The notes: a model not told the origin generated them from the sequence alone. Positions 5,739-13,850 are shown, counted from the first letter of the stretch. The stretch is DNA of 15,554 bases from CAZUZD01 sp964624465 (GCA_964624465.1 CAZUZD010000131.1:1-15554), one strand, 5' to 3'. Made by a program: numbers and translations.

Positions 5739-6830
5739 TCATGGGCCGGCGGGGCGCTTGAGACGGAAGGGGATCATCCAGTTGAAGAGGGGGCGATTGA
5801 GGCGGTCGCCATCGAGGTACTCGCTGATGCCGGGGGACGGATCGGAAGCAGCGACGGCGGCCGGCCCGGGTCGGGCGGCACCGGCGAGGGTCATGCGCGT
5901 GACCCAGCGGCGGTAGAAGGGGCCGTCGTCGACGCAGCCGTCGCGGGCGTCGCACAGCGAGCCGGCCGGGTCGGAGACCTCGATCTGGCGGCCATGGCGG
6001 AGGCCGAAGACGTTGCCGGCGCGGCCGAAGCTGGCGAAGTCGGGCTCGTCGCCGCGGAAGGCCGGCGCGTCGCGGACGACCTCGGGGCGGCCGTCGCGGC
6101 AGGTGAGCCAGACGCCGCCAGGAGTTCCCCGGCGCGGCTGGGCCTGGTAGTAGATGTGGGTCAGCGGGCCGGCGTGCACGCGGCCCCACGACCACCGCCG
6201 CATCGCCAGCGACATCTCCTCGGCGCCGGCGTTGTGGTCGTGGTAGCCGCGGCCCTCGAACCGCAGCGCTTGCGGGCGGCGGCCGGCGACCTCGACCGTG
6301 CCGACGACTCCGCAGTCGGGGGCCGCCAGCATCCAGTGGTGCGGCGCGCCGGCGTGGCCCCAGTCGCGCTCCAGCGGGGTCGTGCCGGCGACCGGCCGGA
6401 AGGTCAGCTCGGCCGTGATCCGCGACTTCCCGTCGACGGCCGGCGTGCGCACCCGGAGGTGGTAGCCCCCGGCGTCGCGACGCAGGGTGTTGCCGGCCAG
6501 GTCGATGGCGAACGGGTCGGCGTCGAGCGCGAACCGGTCGCGGCGGAAGGCGTTCAGCGCGTAGGCGAGCGTCTTGCCGTCGCGGTACCAGCTCAGGCCG
6601 ATGGCGCAGTGGTCCAGCGGATGCGGCGCCGGGTGGCGGGCGGGGTTCGCGGCGTGGCGGATCGCGGCCACGCCATAGGCGGGGTCGAAGGGCAGGCCGG
6701 CGTACCAGACGACCACGAGCGCATCGCGGCCGTCGGCGCTGATGGCGTCGAAGTACCACCACTCCTGCGACCCCGGCGTGCCGAAGTTCACGAAGCGGTC
6801 CGGGTCGTTCGGTCCGGCGGCGAAGGGCAT
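5739..6830 (-). CDS. crtC: CrtC-like carotenoid 1,2-hydratase (hydroxyneurosporene synthase family)
   Basis: The 363-residue protein has the CrtC/lipocalin-like signature GSQEWWYFDA (residues 20-29), ERDWGHAGAPHHWM (D156-W157), GYHDHNAG and WSWGRVHAGPLTHIYYQAQ. CrtC enzymes add water to the C-1,2 double bond of acyclic carotenoids such as neurosporene or lycopene to give a tertiary hydroxyl. As the last gene of a four-gene carotenoid operon it would act on the product of CrtI. The substrate is inferred. The ATG at 6830 lies 59 bases after crtB; that gap holds two tandem 12-base units (gggatcgggctc, 6853-6876) and no strong ribosome binding site, so the start is a little uncertain. Divergent CrtC-fold proteins (AttH type) exist outside carotenoid synthesis, but the operon context argues for the hydratase. 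A MITE-like element follows directly. Confidence 0.84.
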   Translation of the reverse strand: MPFAAGPNDPDRFVNFGTPGSQEWWYFDAISADGRDALVVVWYAGLPFDPAYGVAAIRHAANPARHPAPHPLDHCAIGLSWYRDGKTLAYALNAFRRDRFALDADPFAIDLAGNTLRRDAGGYHLRVRTPAVDGKSRITAELTFRPVAGTTPLERDWGHAGAPHHWMLAAPDCGVVGTVEVAGRRPQALRFEGRGYHDHNAGAEEMSLAMRRWSWGRVHAGPLTHIYYQAQPRRGTPGGVWLTCRDGRPEVVRDAPAFRGDEPDFASFGRAGNVFGLRHGRQIEVSDPAGSLCDARDGCVDDGPFYRRWVTRMTLAGAARPGPAAVAASDPSPGISEYLDGDRLNRPLFNWMIPFRLKRPAGP

Positions 6831-6889
6831 GGCGGGCGGGGTCCGGGAACGGGGGATCGGGCTCGGGATCGGGTTCGGCTCGACGCGGC

Positions 6890-7741
6890 TCAGGCCCAGA
6901 ACCGCCGCACGCCTTCGAGGCTGGTGGTGGCCTGGCAGGCGGCCAGGCCGCAGAGCTTGCCGGCGGCGCCGACGCGGGCGCGGTGGCCGAAGACGTCGAA
7001 GTCGTTGCGCTCGACGGCGCCCAGGATGTCGCCGTAGAGCCGGGCCATCACCCGCACCGTGAGCCGCGACGAGGCGCCGATCAGGTCGGGCACGCCGGCC
7101 AGCGCGTCGGCGTACTCGGCGCGGGCGCGGGCGATCTGGAACTGCAACAGGGCCCGCACCGGCCCGTCGACCCGGCCGGCCTGCAGGGTCGCCTCGGTGA
7201 CGCCGAACCGGGCCAGCTCGTCCAGCGGCAGGTAGATCCGCCCACGGCCGAGGTCCTCGCCGACGTCGCGGATGATGTTCGTCAACTGCATCGCACGCCC
7301 GAGCGCCACCGCGCGCGGCAGGCAGCGGTCGTGGCGGTAGCCGAAGATGTGCGTCATCATCAGGCCGACGACGCCGGCGACGCGGTAGCAGTAGGCATCG
7401 AGCGCGGGAAAGTCGGGGTAGCGATCGACGGTCAGGTCCATCGCCATGCCGTCGAGCAGGTCGTCGAACAGGTCCCTCGGGATCGCCCGCTCGCGCACGG
7501 TGCGGCGGAAGGCGAGCAGGCCGGGCGGGCAGGGTCCGGCGTCGTAGGCGGCGTCGAGCGCCGCGCGGGCCGCGTCGAGCCGGCGGCCGGCGTCGGCCAG
7601 GTCGGCGGCGCAGTCGACGCCGTCGTCGGCCCAGCGGCAGAAGCCGTAGACGGCGTAGGCGTGGGCCCGCACCCGCCGCGGCAGGCAGTGCGACGCGAAG
7701 TAGAACGTGCGCGCGTGGTGCCGGGTGATCCGACGACACAC
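6890..7741 (-). CDS. crtB: Phytoene/squalene synthase family protein (15-cis-phytoene synthase)
   Basis: A 283-residue protein (from the GTG at 7741) of the head-to-head prenyl synthase family, which joins two prenyl diphosphates, here most likely two GGPP to 15-cis-phytoene. It shows CRRITRHHARTFYFASHCLP, the first Asp-rich motif YGFCRWADDGVD (D39, D40, D43), MAMDLTVDRY, YCYRVAGVVGLMMTHIFG, and the second Asp-rich motif QLTNIIRDVGEDLGRGRIYL (D159, D163). All catalytic Asp residues are present. The start is uncertain: GTG 7741 leaves a slightly short N-terminus, whereas an in-frame CTG at 7789 overlaps the crtI stop codon and has GGAG 8 bases upstream, adding 16 residues. It lies directly after crtI and before crtC. 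C30 use (squalene-type) is possible, but the neighbouring CrtI and prenyl synthase favour phytoene. Confidence 0.93.
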   Translation of the reverse strand: MCRRITRHHARTFYFASHCLPRRVRAHAYAVYGFCRWADDGVDCAADLADAGRRLDAARAALDAAYDAGPCPPGLLAFRRTVRERAIPRDLFDDLLDGMAMDLTVDRYPDFPALDAYCYRVAGVVGLMMTHIFGYRHDRCLPRAVALGRAMQLTNIIRDVGEDLGRGRIYLPLDELARFGVTEATLQAGRVDGPVRALLQFQIARARAEYADALAGVPDLIGASSRLTVRVMARLYGDILGAVERNDFDVFGHRARVGAAGKLCGLAACQATTSLEGVRRFWA

Positions 7742-7785
7742 CCGCGCCCCCCGGGCCCAGCCGGCCGGCTCGACGACGGCGGCGC

Positions 7786-9303
7786 TCAGATGAAGTTCTC
7801 CAGCACCTTGGCGCTGCTGATGACCCCCGGCAGCCCGGCCCCCGGGTGCGTGCCGGCGCCGACGAAGAACAGGTTCGTCACGTCCTCGCTCTTGTTGTGC
7901 GGCCGGAACCACGCGCTCTGCGTGAGCACGGGCTCGAACTGGAACGCCGTGCCCATGTACGCGTCCAGGCTGGTCTCGAAGTCCTTGGGCGTGAAGATGA
8001 GCTTGGAGACCAGGTGCTTCCGCAGGTCGGGCACGAGGTGGTCTTTCTCGAGCGAGGCGAGGATCCGGTCGGCGTACTCGTCCTTGATCGCGTCCCAGTC
8101 CTGGCCGCCGCCGAGGTGCGGCACCGGGCTGAGCACGTAGAAGCACTCCGAGCCGGGCGGGGCGAGGCTCGGGTCGGTGCGGGTGGGCGTGTGCAGGTAC
8201 AGCGAGAAGTCGTCGGCCACGATCTTGCGGTCGAAAATGTCGCCGAGCAGCCCCTGGTACCGCGGGCCGAGCACGATGCCGTGGTGGGGCAGGTGGGGGT
8301 ACGTCCGGTTCGTGCCGAAGTAGATCACGAACAGGGACATGGCGTACCGCATCTTCTCCAGCCGCTTGTCTGTCCACTTGCGGCGATGCTCGGGCTTGAT
8401 CAGCTTGCGGTACGTGTTGGCCACATCCCCATTGGAGACGACGAGATCGGCCGGGTAGCGCTCGCCCGACTCCAGCCGGCAGCCCGTCACCCGGCCGTGA
8501 TCGACCTCGATCTCGGCCACCCGCGCGTTCAGCTCGATCTGGCCGCCGAGGTCCTCGAACAGCTTGACCAGGCCGCGCACCAGGGCGCCGGTGCCGCCCA
8601 TGGCGAAGTGGACGCCCCAGGTCTTCTCCAGGTGGTGGATCATCGAGTAGATCGACGACGACCGCAGCGGGTTGCCGCCGATGAGCAGCGGCTCGAACGA
8701 CAGGGCGATCCGCAGCGACGGGTCCTGGATGAAGTGCGACACCCGCTTGTACACCGACTGCTCGGCGCGGAGCTTCATCAGGTCGGGGGCGACCTTGATC
8801 ATCTCCCAGAACGAATCGAAGGAGTGCGCGGCCAGGTCGGTGAAGGCGCGGTCGAAGACCTTCGAGGTGTAGGCGGCGAACCGGCGGTACCCCTCGACGT
8901 CGGCCGGGTTGAACTTCGCGATCTCGGCCTCGAAGCGGGCCGGGTCGCCGACGTAGTCGAACGTGCGGCCGTCGTCGAAGAAGATGCGGTAGTACGGGTC
9001 GCAGGGGACCAGGTTCACGTAGTCGGACAGCGGCCGGCCGGCGAGGGCGGCCAGCTCGTCGAAGACGAACGGCACGGTGATGATGGTGGGGCCGGCGTCG
9101 TAGGTGAACCCCTGGTCCTCGTAGACATACGCCCGGCCGCCGGGCTTGTCGCGCATCTCGAGGATGGTGGTCTGATACCCCTTCGCCTGGAGCCGGATGG
9201 CCGCGGCCAGGCCGCCGAAGCCGCTGCCGACCACCACGGCTCGGGTGCCCAGCCGGGGGCGACGGGCCGGGAGGACGGACGACGGGTCGCGCAGCGCGGG
9301 CAT
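7786..9303 (-). CDS. crtI: Phytoene desaturase (CrtI family)
   Basis: The 505-residue FAD enzyme has the usual family length. Its N-terminal dinucleotide fold reads VVVGSGFGGLAAAIRLQAKG (G26, G28, G31), followed by the acidic strand end (ILEMRDKPGGRAY) and FTYDAGPTIITVPFVFDEL. The C-terminal FAD signature is FFVGAGTHPGAGLPGVISSA. CrtI desaturates 15-cis-phytoene in several steps to neurosporene or lycopene at the membrane; the number of steps cannot be read from sequence. The ATG at 9303 has GGAGA about 11 bases upstream. About 20 extra residues precede the Rossmann strand. It is the second gene of the operon, 36 bases after the prenyl synthase and immediately before crtB. Related CrtN/CrtP desaturases of C30 routes are alternatives, but the order of genes supports CrtI. 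Confidence 0.96.
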   Translation of the reverse strand: MPALRDPSSVLPARRPRLGTRAVVVGSGFGGLAAAIRLQAKGYQTTILEMRDKPGGRAYVYEDQGFTYDAGPTIITVPFVFDELAALAGRPLSDYVNLVPCDPYYRIFFDDGRTFDYVGDPARFEAEIAKFNPADVEGYRRFAAYTSKVFDRAFTDLAAHSFDSFWEMIKVAPDLMKLRAEQSVYKRVSHFIQDPSLRIALSFEPLLIGGNPLRSSSIYSMIHHLEKTWGVHFAMGGTGALVRGLVKLFEDLGGQIELNARVAEIEVDHGRVTGCRLESGERYPADLVVSNGDVANTYRKLIKPEHRRKWTDKRLEKMRYAMSLFVIYFGTNRTYPHLPHHGIVLGPRYQGLLGDIFDRKIVADDFSLYLHTPTRTDPSLAPPGSECFYVLSPVPHLGGGQDWDAIKDEYADRILASLEKDHLVPDLRKHLVSKLIFTPKDFETSLDAYMGTAFQFEPVLTQSAWFRPHNKSEDVTNLFFVGAGTHPGAGLPGVISSAKVLENFI

Positions 9304-9339
9304 GGGCGGCAGATCTCCGGGACGGGCTCGGGCCGAGGC

Positions 9340-10521
9340 TCAGGCGGTCGCCTTCTCGGACAGGTCGATCGCGCTGGCCGTGGCGAGGGCGAAGGGGTCG
9401 AGGGCCGGGGCCAGCACGGGCGCGGGGGCCGGCTCGGCCGGGGCGAACAGGGCGGCCAGGGCCAGCAGCGCCTGGTGCTGGGCGGGGCTGAGCGCGGCCT
9501 CCCGGAGCGTGGCCACGGCGTCGGCCCGCAGGGTCCGCACCCGCTCCTGCGCGGCGGCGATCGCCCCGCTGCCCGCGATCAGCTCGTGGAGCACGGCCCG
9601 GCGCCCGGGTCCGGCGGGGCCGGCCAGCGCCCGGTCGATCGCGGTGCGGCCGGCGGCCGTCTGGCGGTGGTAGGCCATCCAGAGAACCCAGGTGCGCTTG
9701 CCACCGTCGAGGTCAGCGTTCTCGCCCAGCTCGGGATCGACCTGGAGGGCGTCGAGGTCGTTCTGGAGCTGGTAGCCCAGGCCGAGCAGGTCGCCGAACC
9801 GTCGCAGCGACCGCTGCGCGGCGGCCGGGGCCTGGGCCAGGGTCGCCCCCAGGACCAGGGGGCCGCTGACGCTGTAGCGGGCCGTCTTGCGGAGATAGGC
9901 GTCGATGATCTGCGGCTCGCTGACCCGTCGCAGGGGCACCGTGCCATAGAGCACGTCGAGCAGCTGCCCGGCGCCGGTCTCCAGCAGCACGTCGGCCACC
10001 AGCCGGTGCACCGCGCCGGCGACGGCGTCGGGCAGGCCGGACTGGGCGAGCAGCCGCATGCCCAGGGCGCAGAGCAGATCGCCGCCGACGAGGGCCAGGT
10101 CGGAACCGAGGCGGGCGGCGGCGGGCTCGCTGGGATCGTCGGCGTCGAGCCGCAGGGCCTCGGGGAGCGTGGGGCGGTCGCGGCGGACGGTGCTGCCGTC
10201 GATCAGGTCGTCGTGCACCAGCATGAAGGCGTGGAACAGCTCCAGGCTCGCCGCCGCCCGCCAGACCGGCGCCGGCGGCTCGGGGTCACCGGCCAGGACC
10301 CGGTAGGCCGCCAGCACCAGCCGGGGCCGGAGCCGCTTGCCGCCGTGGAGCACGAACTCGGCGGCCCGGTCGTACACCGGCCGGAGGTGGGGGTTGGCGG
10401 CGTGCCGCCGCCGGGACTCGGCCAGGAAGTCGGTCAGGGTCGCGTCGATCCGCTCGCGGTCGGCGGCCACCAGGGCGGCCACGGGCTCCGATGGCGGGGC
10501 GGTCAGGACGGCCTCGGACAC
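9340..10521 (-). CDS. Polyprenyl diphosphate synthase (likely GGPP/FPP synthase of the carotenoid operon)
   Basis: The 393-residue trans-prenyltransferase elongates allylic diphosphates with IPP and would feed phytoene synthase. It has FVLHGGKRLRPRLVLAAYRV, the first Asp-rich motif LVHDDLIDGSTVRRDRPT (D104, D105, D108), VGGDLL, GAGQLLDVL, LRKTARYSV and the second motif region LGYQLQNDLDALQ (N254-D255-L-D257). The canonical second motif is D-D-x-x-D, so this one is degenerate, a variation found in some family branches. Product length cannot be read reliably. The protein has a roughly 50-residue extension at the N-terminus and an Ala/Pro-rich tail (APAEPAPAPVLAPALDP). The GTG at 10521 has GAGG 6-7 bases upstream. 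It is the first gene of the operon, behind a possible promoter at 10647-10676. Confidence 0.94.
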   Translation of the reverse strand: MSEAVLTAPPSEPVAALVAADRERIDATLTDFLAESRRRHAANPHLRPVYDRAAEFVLHGGKRLRPRLVLAAYRVLAGDPEPPAPVWRAAASLELFHAFMLVHDDLIDGSTVRRDRPTLPEALRLDADDPSEPAAARLGSDLALVGGDLLCALGMRLLAQSGLPDAVAGAVHRLVADVLLETGAGQLLDVLYGTVPLRRVSEPQIIDAYLRKTARYSVSGPLVLGATLAQAPAAAQRSLRRFGDLLGLGYQLQNDLDALQVDPELGENADLDGGKRTWVLWMAYHRQTAAGRTAIDRALAGPAGPGRRAVLHELIAGSGAIAAAQERVRTLRADAVATLREAALSPAQHQALLALAALFAPAEPAPAPVLAPALDPFALATASAIDLSEKATA

Positions 10522-10646
10522 GGCGCACCTCGTGGTCGTGGCGGGGGGAGGACCTGGGGTGCCGCAGCCCCCGGGCGGGTCAGGTGCCAGCTGGCGGCCG
10601 CGGCACACCCCCGGGTCCCAGGGCCGGCGCCGACCGTCGCGTCTAG

Positions 10647-10676
10647 ATTGTAGTCGCACGGCCAGAGTGCCTGCCA
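10647..10676 (-). promoter_or_regulatory. Candidate promoter of the carotenoid operon
   Basis: The minus strand reads TACAAT at 10652-10647, five of six matches to the -10 consensus, with a poor TGGCAG box 18 bases upstream (10676-10671). Transcription would begin near 10640, about 120 bases before the GTG of the prenyl synthase gene. The weak -35 suggests an activator, or another sigma factor, but no binding site was identified. Confidence 0.35.
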
Positions 10677-10721
10677 TCGGCCGCCGGGCCCGATTTCGAT
10701 CCGGAATGCCGACAGCTCCGG

Positions 10722-10750
10722 TTGATTCGGCGCGGGCCGGTCGGCATAAT
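10722..10750 (+). promoter_or_regulatory. Good sigma70-type promoter upstream of the small basic protein
   Basis: TTGATT (10722-10727), an ideal 17-base spacer and CATAAT (10745-10750, five of six matches) lie about 120 bases before the GTG at 10870. It is one of the two best promoter-like sequences in the window. Transcription would start near 10757. Confidence 0.6.
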
Positions 10751-10869
10751 GGCACCCTTTCCCCGGTCGCTCGACGGCCGGGTCGATCCGCATTTGACCC
10801 GATCCCGCACGCCGGCGGCCACCGCCGGCGACGGGCCATCGGCTGGCGCCGCAGGACGAGGACCTCGCC

Positions 10870-11013
10870 GTGAAGACCAAGACCCGCAATCGCAAGAGCT
10901 CGAAGTGGCGGAAGAAGTGCGACAGCTCGCCGATCGCCAAGGGCCGCCGCCCCAAGTTCCACGGCGTCCGCAACCCCCGCAAGAAGAAGCACGCCGGCGG
11001 CCAGGGGCTCTGA
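10870..11013 (+). CDS. Small, highly basic 47-residue protein, faintly bTHX-like
   Basis: A GTG-initiated frame of 47 codons encodes a protein that is about 40% Lys plus Arg, beginning MKTKTRNRKSSKWRKK (GTG read as Met) and ending IAKGRRPKFHGVRNPRKKKH then AGGQGL. All but one codon (aat) ends in G or C, as in neighbouring genes. GAGGA stands about 8-9 bases before the GTG and a good promoter lies upstream. The C-terminal half resembles the short ribosomal protein bTHX (R-G-K-I-x-R-G-x-Y-G...R-P-R-K-K-K), but the match is loose and the protein is longer. A nucleic-acid-binding role, perhaps on the ribosome, is inference; a chance ORF is possible. It has no operon partner: the next gene starts 277 bases later. 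Confidence 0.6.
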   Translation: MKTKTRNRKSSKWRKKCDSSPIAKGRRPKFHGVRNPRKKKHAGGQGL

Positions 11014-11290
11014 GCCTCCCCCACCGGTCGCGATGACGCGGCCCCGGCAGATCGGGCCCGGCCCCTGACCCCGCCTCGCGGCTCGGGGAGGTCGTCTGCC
11101 ACCCCAGTCCGCCTCGACTCCACTGGACGCAGCGCCCGGCATCGGGAGCCCCTGGCCCCGAGGTGGGTGCTGCGTTCGTCGCTTGGGCCCCCCTGCGCGC
11201 GGCCTCCGCGACCGCCGAGGGACTGGTCCACTCCGCACGCCGACGGCGGCCCCCGCAGCTCCCCGGGCGGGCCGACCGGAGTCCCCGGCC

Positions 11291-12373
11291 ATGACCATGA
11301 CCGACGCGACCATCCGCGAGTTCAACCGGCGCTTCTGGCTCTGCCGCGACGTCACCGCCGGCGGCGAGGGGGTCTCGCTCGACGACCCCACCTACCAGGC
11401 GCTCGGCGCCCTGGCCCGGTCCGGCGGCATCGCCGGCGGCGAGATCCTGGCCGAGTGCTGCTGGCTCGACTTCCAGGCCGATCCCGAGCGGCTGCTGCGA
11501 CGGCTCGACGCCCTGCCCGACGACTGGCCCGACGGCCTGCGCGGGCTGCGGCACTACCTGGAGGGCCAGGCGGCCTTTGACCTGAGCCAGTTCAGCCTGG
11601 CCGAGGCCGCCTACCGCCGGGCCCTGACCGACCCGAAGCTGGGCCGGCCGGCGCGGGCCTGGCAGATGCTGGGCCTCACGCTCGGCAACCTCGGCCGTCA
11701 CAGCGCGGCCGTCGCCGCCTTCCGCAAGGCCCTGGCCGACCCGAGCCTCGACGACGCCGGCTCGGTCTGGTACCTGATCGCCGTGACCTGGCGGTTCGCC
11801 GGCCAGCCGCGCCGGGGGCTCAAGGCGCTCCGCGAGTCGGCCCGGTACGTGAGCCGTCGCGACAGCGGCGACCTGTACCGCGAGGCCGGCCTCTGCCGCC
11901 ACGCGCTGGGCGAGCTCGCCCGCGCCCGCGCCGCCCTGAAGCGGGCGCTGCTGGACCCGAAGCTCTCCGACCCCGCCGAGACGCTGGTCGACCTGGCGAT
12001 CGTCTGCCTCGAATCGGGCCGGCCCCGCCGCGCCCTGGGGTGCCTGAGGCGCTCGATCGCCGCCAGGGCCGCCGACGCCGCCGCGTTCCCCTCCGGCAGC
12101 ACCCACTACTACCTGGGCCTGGCCCTGCTCGAGCTGGAGGAGGCCGAGCGGGCCGTCCGCGCGTTCCGCAAGGCCACCCGGCTGCCCCTGACGCGGCCGA
12201 TCCCGTCCCCCTGGCCCCGACTGGCCGAGGCGTACGAGCGCCTGGGCCGCTCCGACCTCGCCGACCGCGCCCGCCGGCGCGACGCGGGGGAGGTCCGGGC
12301 CGACGCCGACGCCGCGGACGAGGGCGACGACCACGCGACCGACGCCCGCGAGCCCGGCCACGACGGCCCCTGA
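11291..12373 (+). CDS. Tetratricopeptide-repeat protein
   Basis: The 360-residue, probably cytoplasmic protein has no signal peptide or membrane segment. From about 90 to 335 it is built of helical repeats with the TPR pattern, e.g. FSLAEAAYRRALTDPKLG, ARAWQMLGLTLGNLGRHSAA followed by VAAFRKALADPSLD, and HYYLGLALLELEEAERAVRA followed by FRKATRLP. Such repeats bind other proteins; no catalytic domain is visible. The last 35 residues are very acidic with Asp/Glu/His (ADADAADEGDDHATDA), likely disordered. The ATG at 11291 is preceded by CGGAG at 11 bases; a second ATG two codons later is also possible. It stands alone on the plus strand and ends 32 bases before the stop of the opposing DUF1501 gene. 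The partner and role are unknown. Confidence 0.87.
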   Translation: MTMTDATIREFNRRFWLCRDVTAGGEGVSLDDPTYQALGALARSGGIAGGEILAECCWLDFQADPERLLRRLDALPDDWPDGLRGLRHYLEGQAAFDLSQFSLAEAAYRRALTDPKLGRPARAWQMLGLTLGNLGRHSAAVAAFRKALADPSLDDAGSVWYLIAVTWRFAGQPRRGLKALRESARYVSRRDSGDLYREAGLCRHALGELARARAALKRALLDPKLSDPAETLVDLAIVCLESGRPRRALGCLRRSIAARAADAAAFPSGSTHYYLGLALLELEEAERAVRAFRKATRLPLTRPIPSPWPRLAEAYERLGRSDLADRARRRDAGEVRADADAADEGDDHATDAREPGHDGP

Positions 12374-12405
12374 CGCCGCCGGCCCGGTTCCCGGCTCCGG
12401 TCGGG

Positions 12406-13755
12406 TCAGACCAGCTCGCGGATCGGGTGGAACCGCTCGCGGTCGAGCAGGTACATGGGGCGGCCGCCCTGGTCGGGCACGGTGGTGTCGGGGTCGATGC
12501 CCAGGTGGTGGTACACCGTGGCGAGCACCTCCTGGACGTGGACCGGGCGGTCCTTGGCCGCTCCGGCGTCGCGGTCGGTGGCGCCGATGACCTGGCCGGT
12601 GCGGAAGCCGCCGCCGGCGATCATCGCCATCGAGACCCGCGCCCAGTGGTCGCGGCCGGCGTCCTTGTTGATCCTGGGCGTGCGCCCGAACTCGCCCCAG
12701 ACGACCACGGCGACGTCGTCGCTCAGGCCGTGGAATTTCAGGTCGTCCAGGAGCGCCGACAGCGCCCGGTCGAGCTTGGGGATGCGCTCGGCGTTCGACT
12801 TGAAGTTCTGGCCGTGGGTATCCCAGCGCCCGAACGAGATGGTGACCACCCGGGCGCCGGCCTGGACCAGGCGGCGGGCCTGGAGGAAGTGGTCCATGCA
12901 GCAGGGCGGGCCGTCGGCCTCGTTCTTCATGTCGCCGATGCCGTACTTCGCCCGCAGCCGCGGGTCCTCCTTCTCGACGTCGAGGGCGTCGAGCAGCCGC
13001 CGCGAGGTGAGCACGTCGAAGGCCGCGCGGTGGAACGCGTCCATGCCCTCGACCGACTCCGAGACCCGGTCGTACTGCCGCCGCAGGTCGTCGACCTGCG
13101 CCAGCAGGCTGTGCCGCCGGCTCAGGCGCTCCAGGCTGATGCCCGACTTGGCCAGGTCGACCGACTCGCCGCGATTGGGGCAGTACGGGGCGTGCGCCAG
13201 GCCCAGGTAGCCGGGCGCTCCGGGGTCGCCCCAGCGCACCTCGCCGGTCTTGGGCGACAGGCCGACATACGGCGGCACGGCCGGGTCGACGGGCCCCTGG
13301 AGGTACGAGACGATCGAGCCGAAGGCCGGGCGGCCGGCGCGCTTGAAGGGGGTCTCGGTGTAGCCGCTCAGGCACTGGAAGGCGGTGTGCTCGTCGCGGC
13401 AGCCGACGATCGAGCGGATGATGGCCATCTGGTCCATCCGCTGCGCCAGCCTGGGCATGTGCTCGCAGACGTCGATGCCGGGGACGTTCGTGGCGATCGG
13501 CTTGAACTCGCCCCGGATGCCCTCGGGGGCGTCGGGCTTGAGGTCGACCATGTCCTGGTGCGGCGGGCCGCCGGGCAGGAAGACCATGATCACCGACTTG
13601 TGCCGCCTGGTCGCCCCCGGCCGGGCCTGGGCCTCGGCGGCGAGCAGTTGCGGCAGGCTCAGCCCGCCCATCGCCAGGCCGCCGACGCGCAGGAAGTCGC
13701 GGCGGGAGATCCCATCGCAGAAGCCACCGCGAGCCGGGCCACCGAGGGTCAGCAT
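12406..13755 (-). CDS. DUF1501 family protein with a Tat signal
   Basis: The 449-residue protein is a typical planctomycete DUF1501 member, a family with an alkaline-phosphatase/sulfatase-like fold. Residues 17-22 read SRRDFL, a twin-arginine signal, followed by VGGLAMGGLSLPQLLAAEAQ, so it should be exported folded. Family hallmarks are VIMVFLPGGPPHQDMVDLKP, EHMPRLAQRMDQMAIIRSI, WDTHGQNF and VVVWGEFGRTPRINKDAGRD. Many members are encoded beside DUF1549/DUF1553 genes; here that partner is missing. The substrate is unknown. ATG 13755 is chosen because AGGAG lies 7 bases upstream; a TTG two codons earlier would be only one base from it. A good promoter at 13962-13990 would drive it, with a leader crossing the assembly gap. 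Confidence 0.95.
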   Translation of the reverse strand: MLTLGGPARGGFCDGISRRDFLRVGGLAMGGLSLPQLLAAEAQARPGATRRHKSVIMVFLPGGPPHQDMVDLKPDAPEGIRGEFKPIATNVPGIDVCEHMPRLAQRMDQMAIIRSIVGCRDEHTAFQCLSGYTETPFKRAGRPAFGSIVSYLQGPVDPAVPPYVGLSPKTGEVRWGDPGAPGYLGLAHAPYCPNRGESVDLAKSGISLERLSRRHSLLAQVDDLRRQYDRVSESVEGMDAFHRAAFDVLTSRRLLDALDVEKEDPRLRAKYGIGDMKNEADGPPCCMDHFLQARRLVQAGARVVTISFGRWDTHGQNFKSNAERIPKLDRALSALLDDLKFHGLSDDVAVVVWGEFGRTPRINKDAGRDHWARVSMAMIAGGGFRTGQVIGATDRDAGAAKDRPVHVQEVLATVYHHLGIDPDTTVPDQGGRPMYLLDRERFHPIRELV

Positions 13756-13840
13756 GGTCAAGCTCCTGAACCACGTCGATCGTGGGGCGAGGCGGGGCGG
13801 GGGGGGCAGGGCAGGGCGGGGCGCCGCCAGGCCCCGGGGG

Positions 13841-13850
13841 NNNNNNNNNN
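13841..13850. other. Assembly gap (10 N)
   Basis: Ten N mark a scaffold join or unresolved bases in the leader between the DUF1501 gene and its predicted promoter. The real length is unknown. Confidence 0.98.

Larger units (their letters stand above)
10522..10869. other. Divergent promoter region between the carotenoid operon and the small basic gene
   Basis: The 348 bases hold no supported protein gene. Two AT-containing -10 boxes facing opposite ways (minus strand at 10647-10652, plus strand at 10745-10750) make this the likely start region for both transcription units. Confidence 0.55.

Noticed and set aside
7846..10653. A very long plus-strand open frame opposite crtI and the prenyl synthase gene
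   Set aside because: It is antisense to two clearly recognised genes, and its translation is a low-complexity Gly/Val/Asp/Arg mixture typical of high-GC shadow frames.
11014..11290. Terminator or small RNA between the basic protein and the TPR gene
   Set aside because: Several GC-rich partial inverted repeats occur, but none is clearly stronger than chance at this base composition and no promoter-like boxes stand out.
12374..12405. Bidirectional terminator between the convergent TPR and DUF1501 genes
   Set aside because: Only short ccgg-type complementarities are present; I could not find a stem of convincing length.
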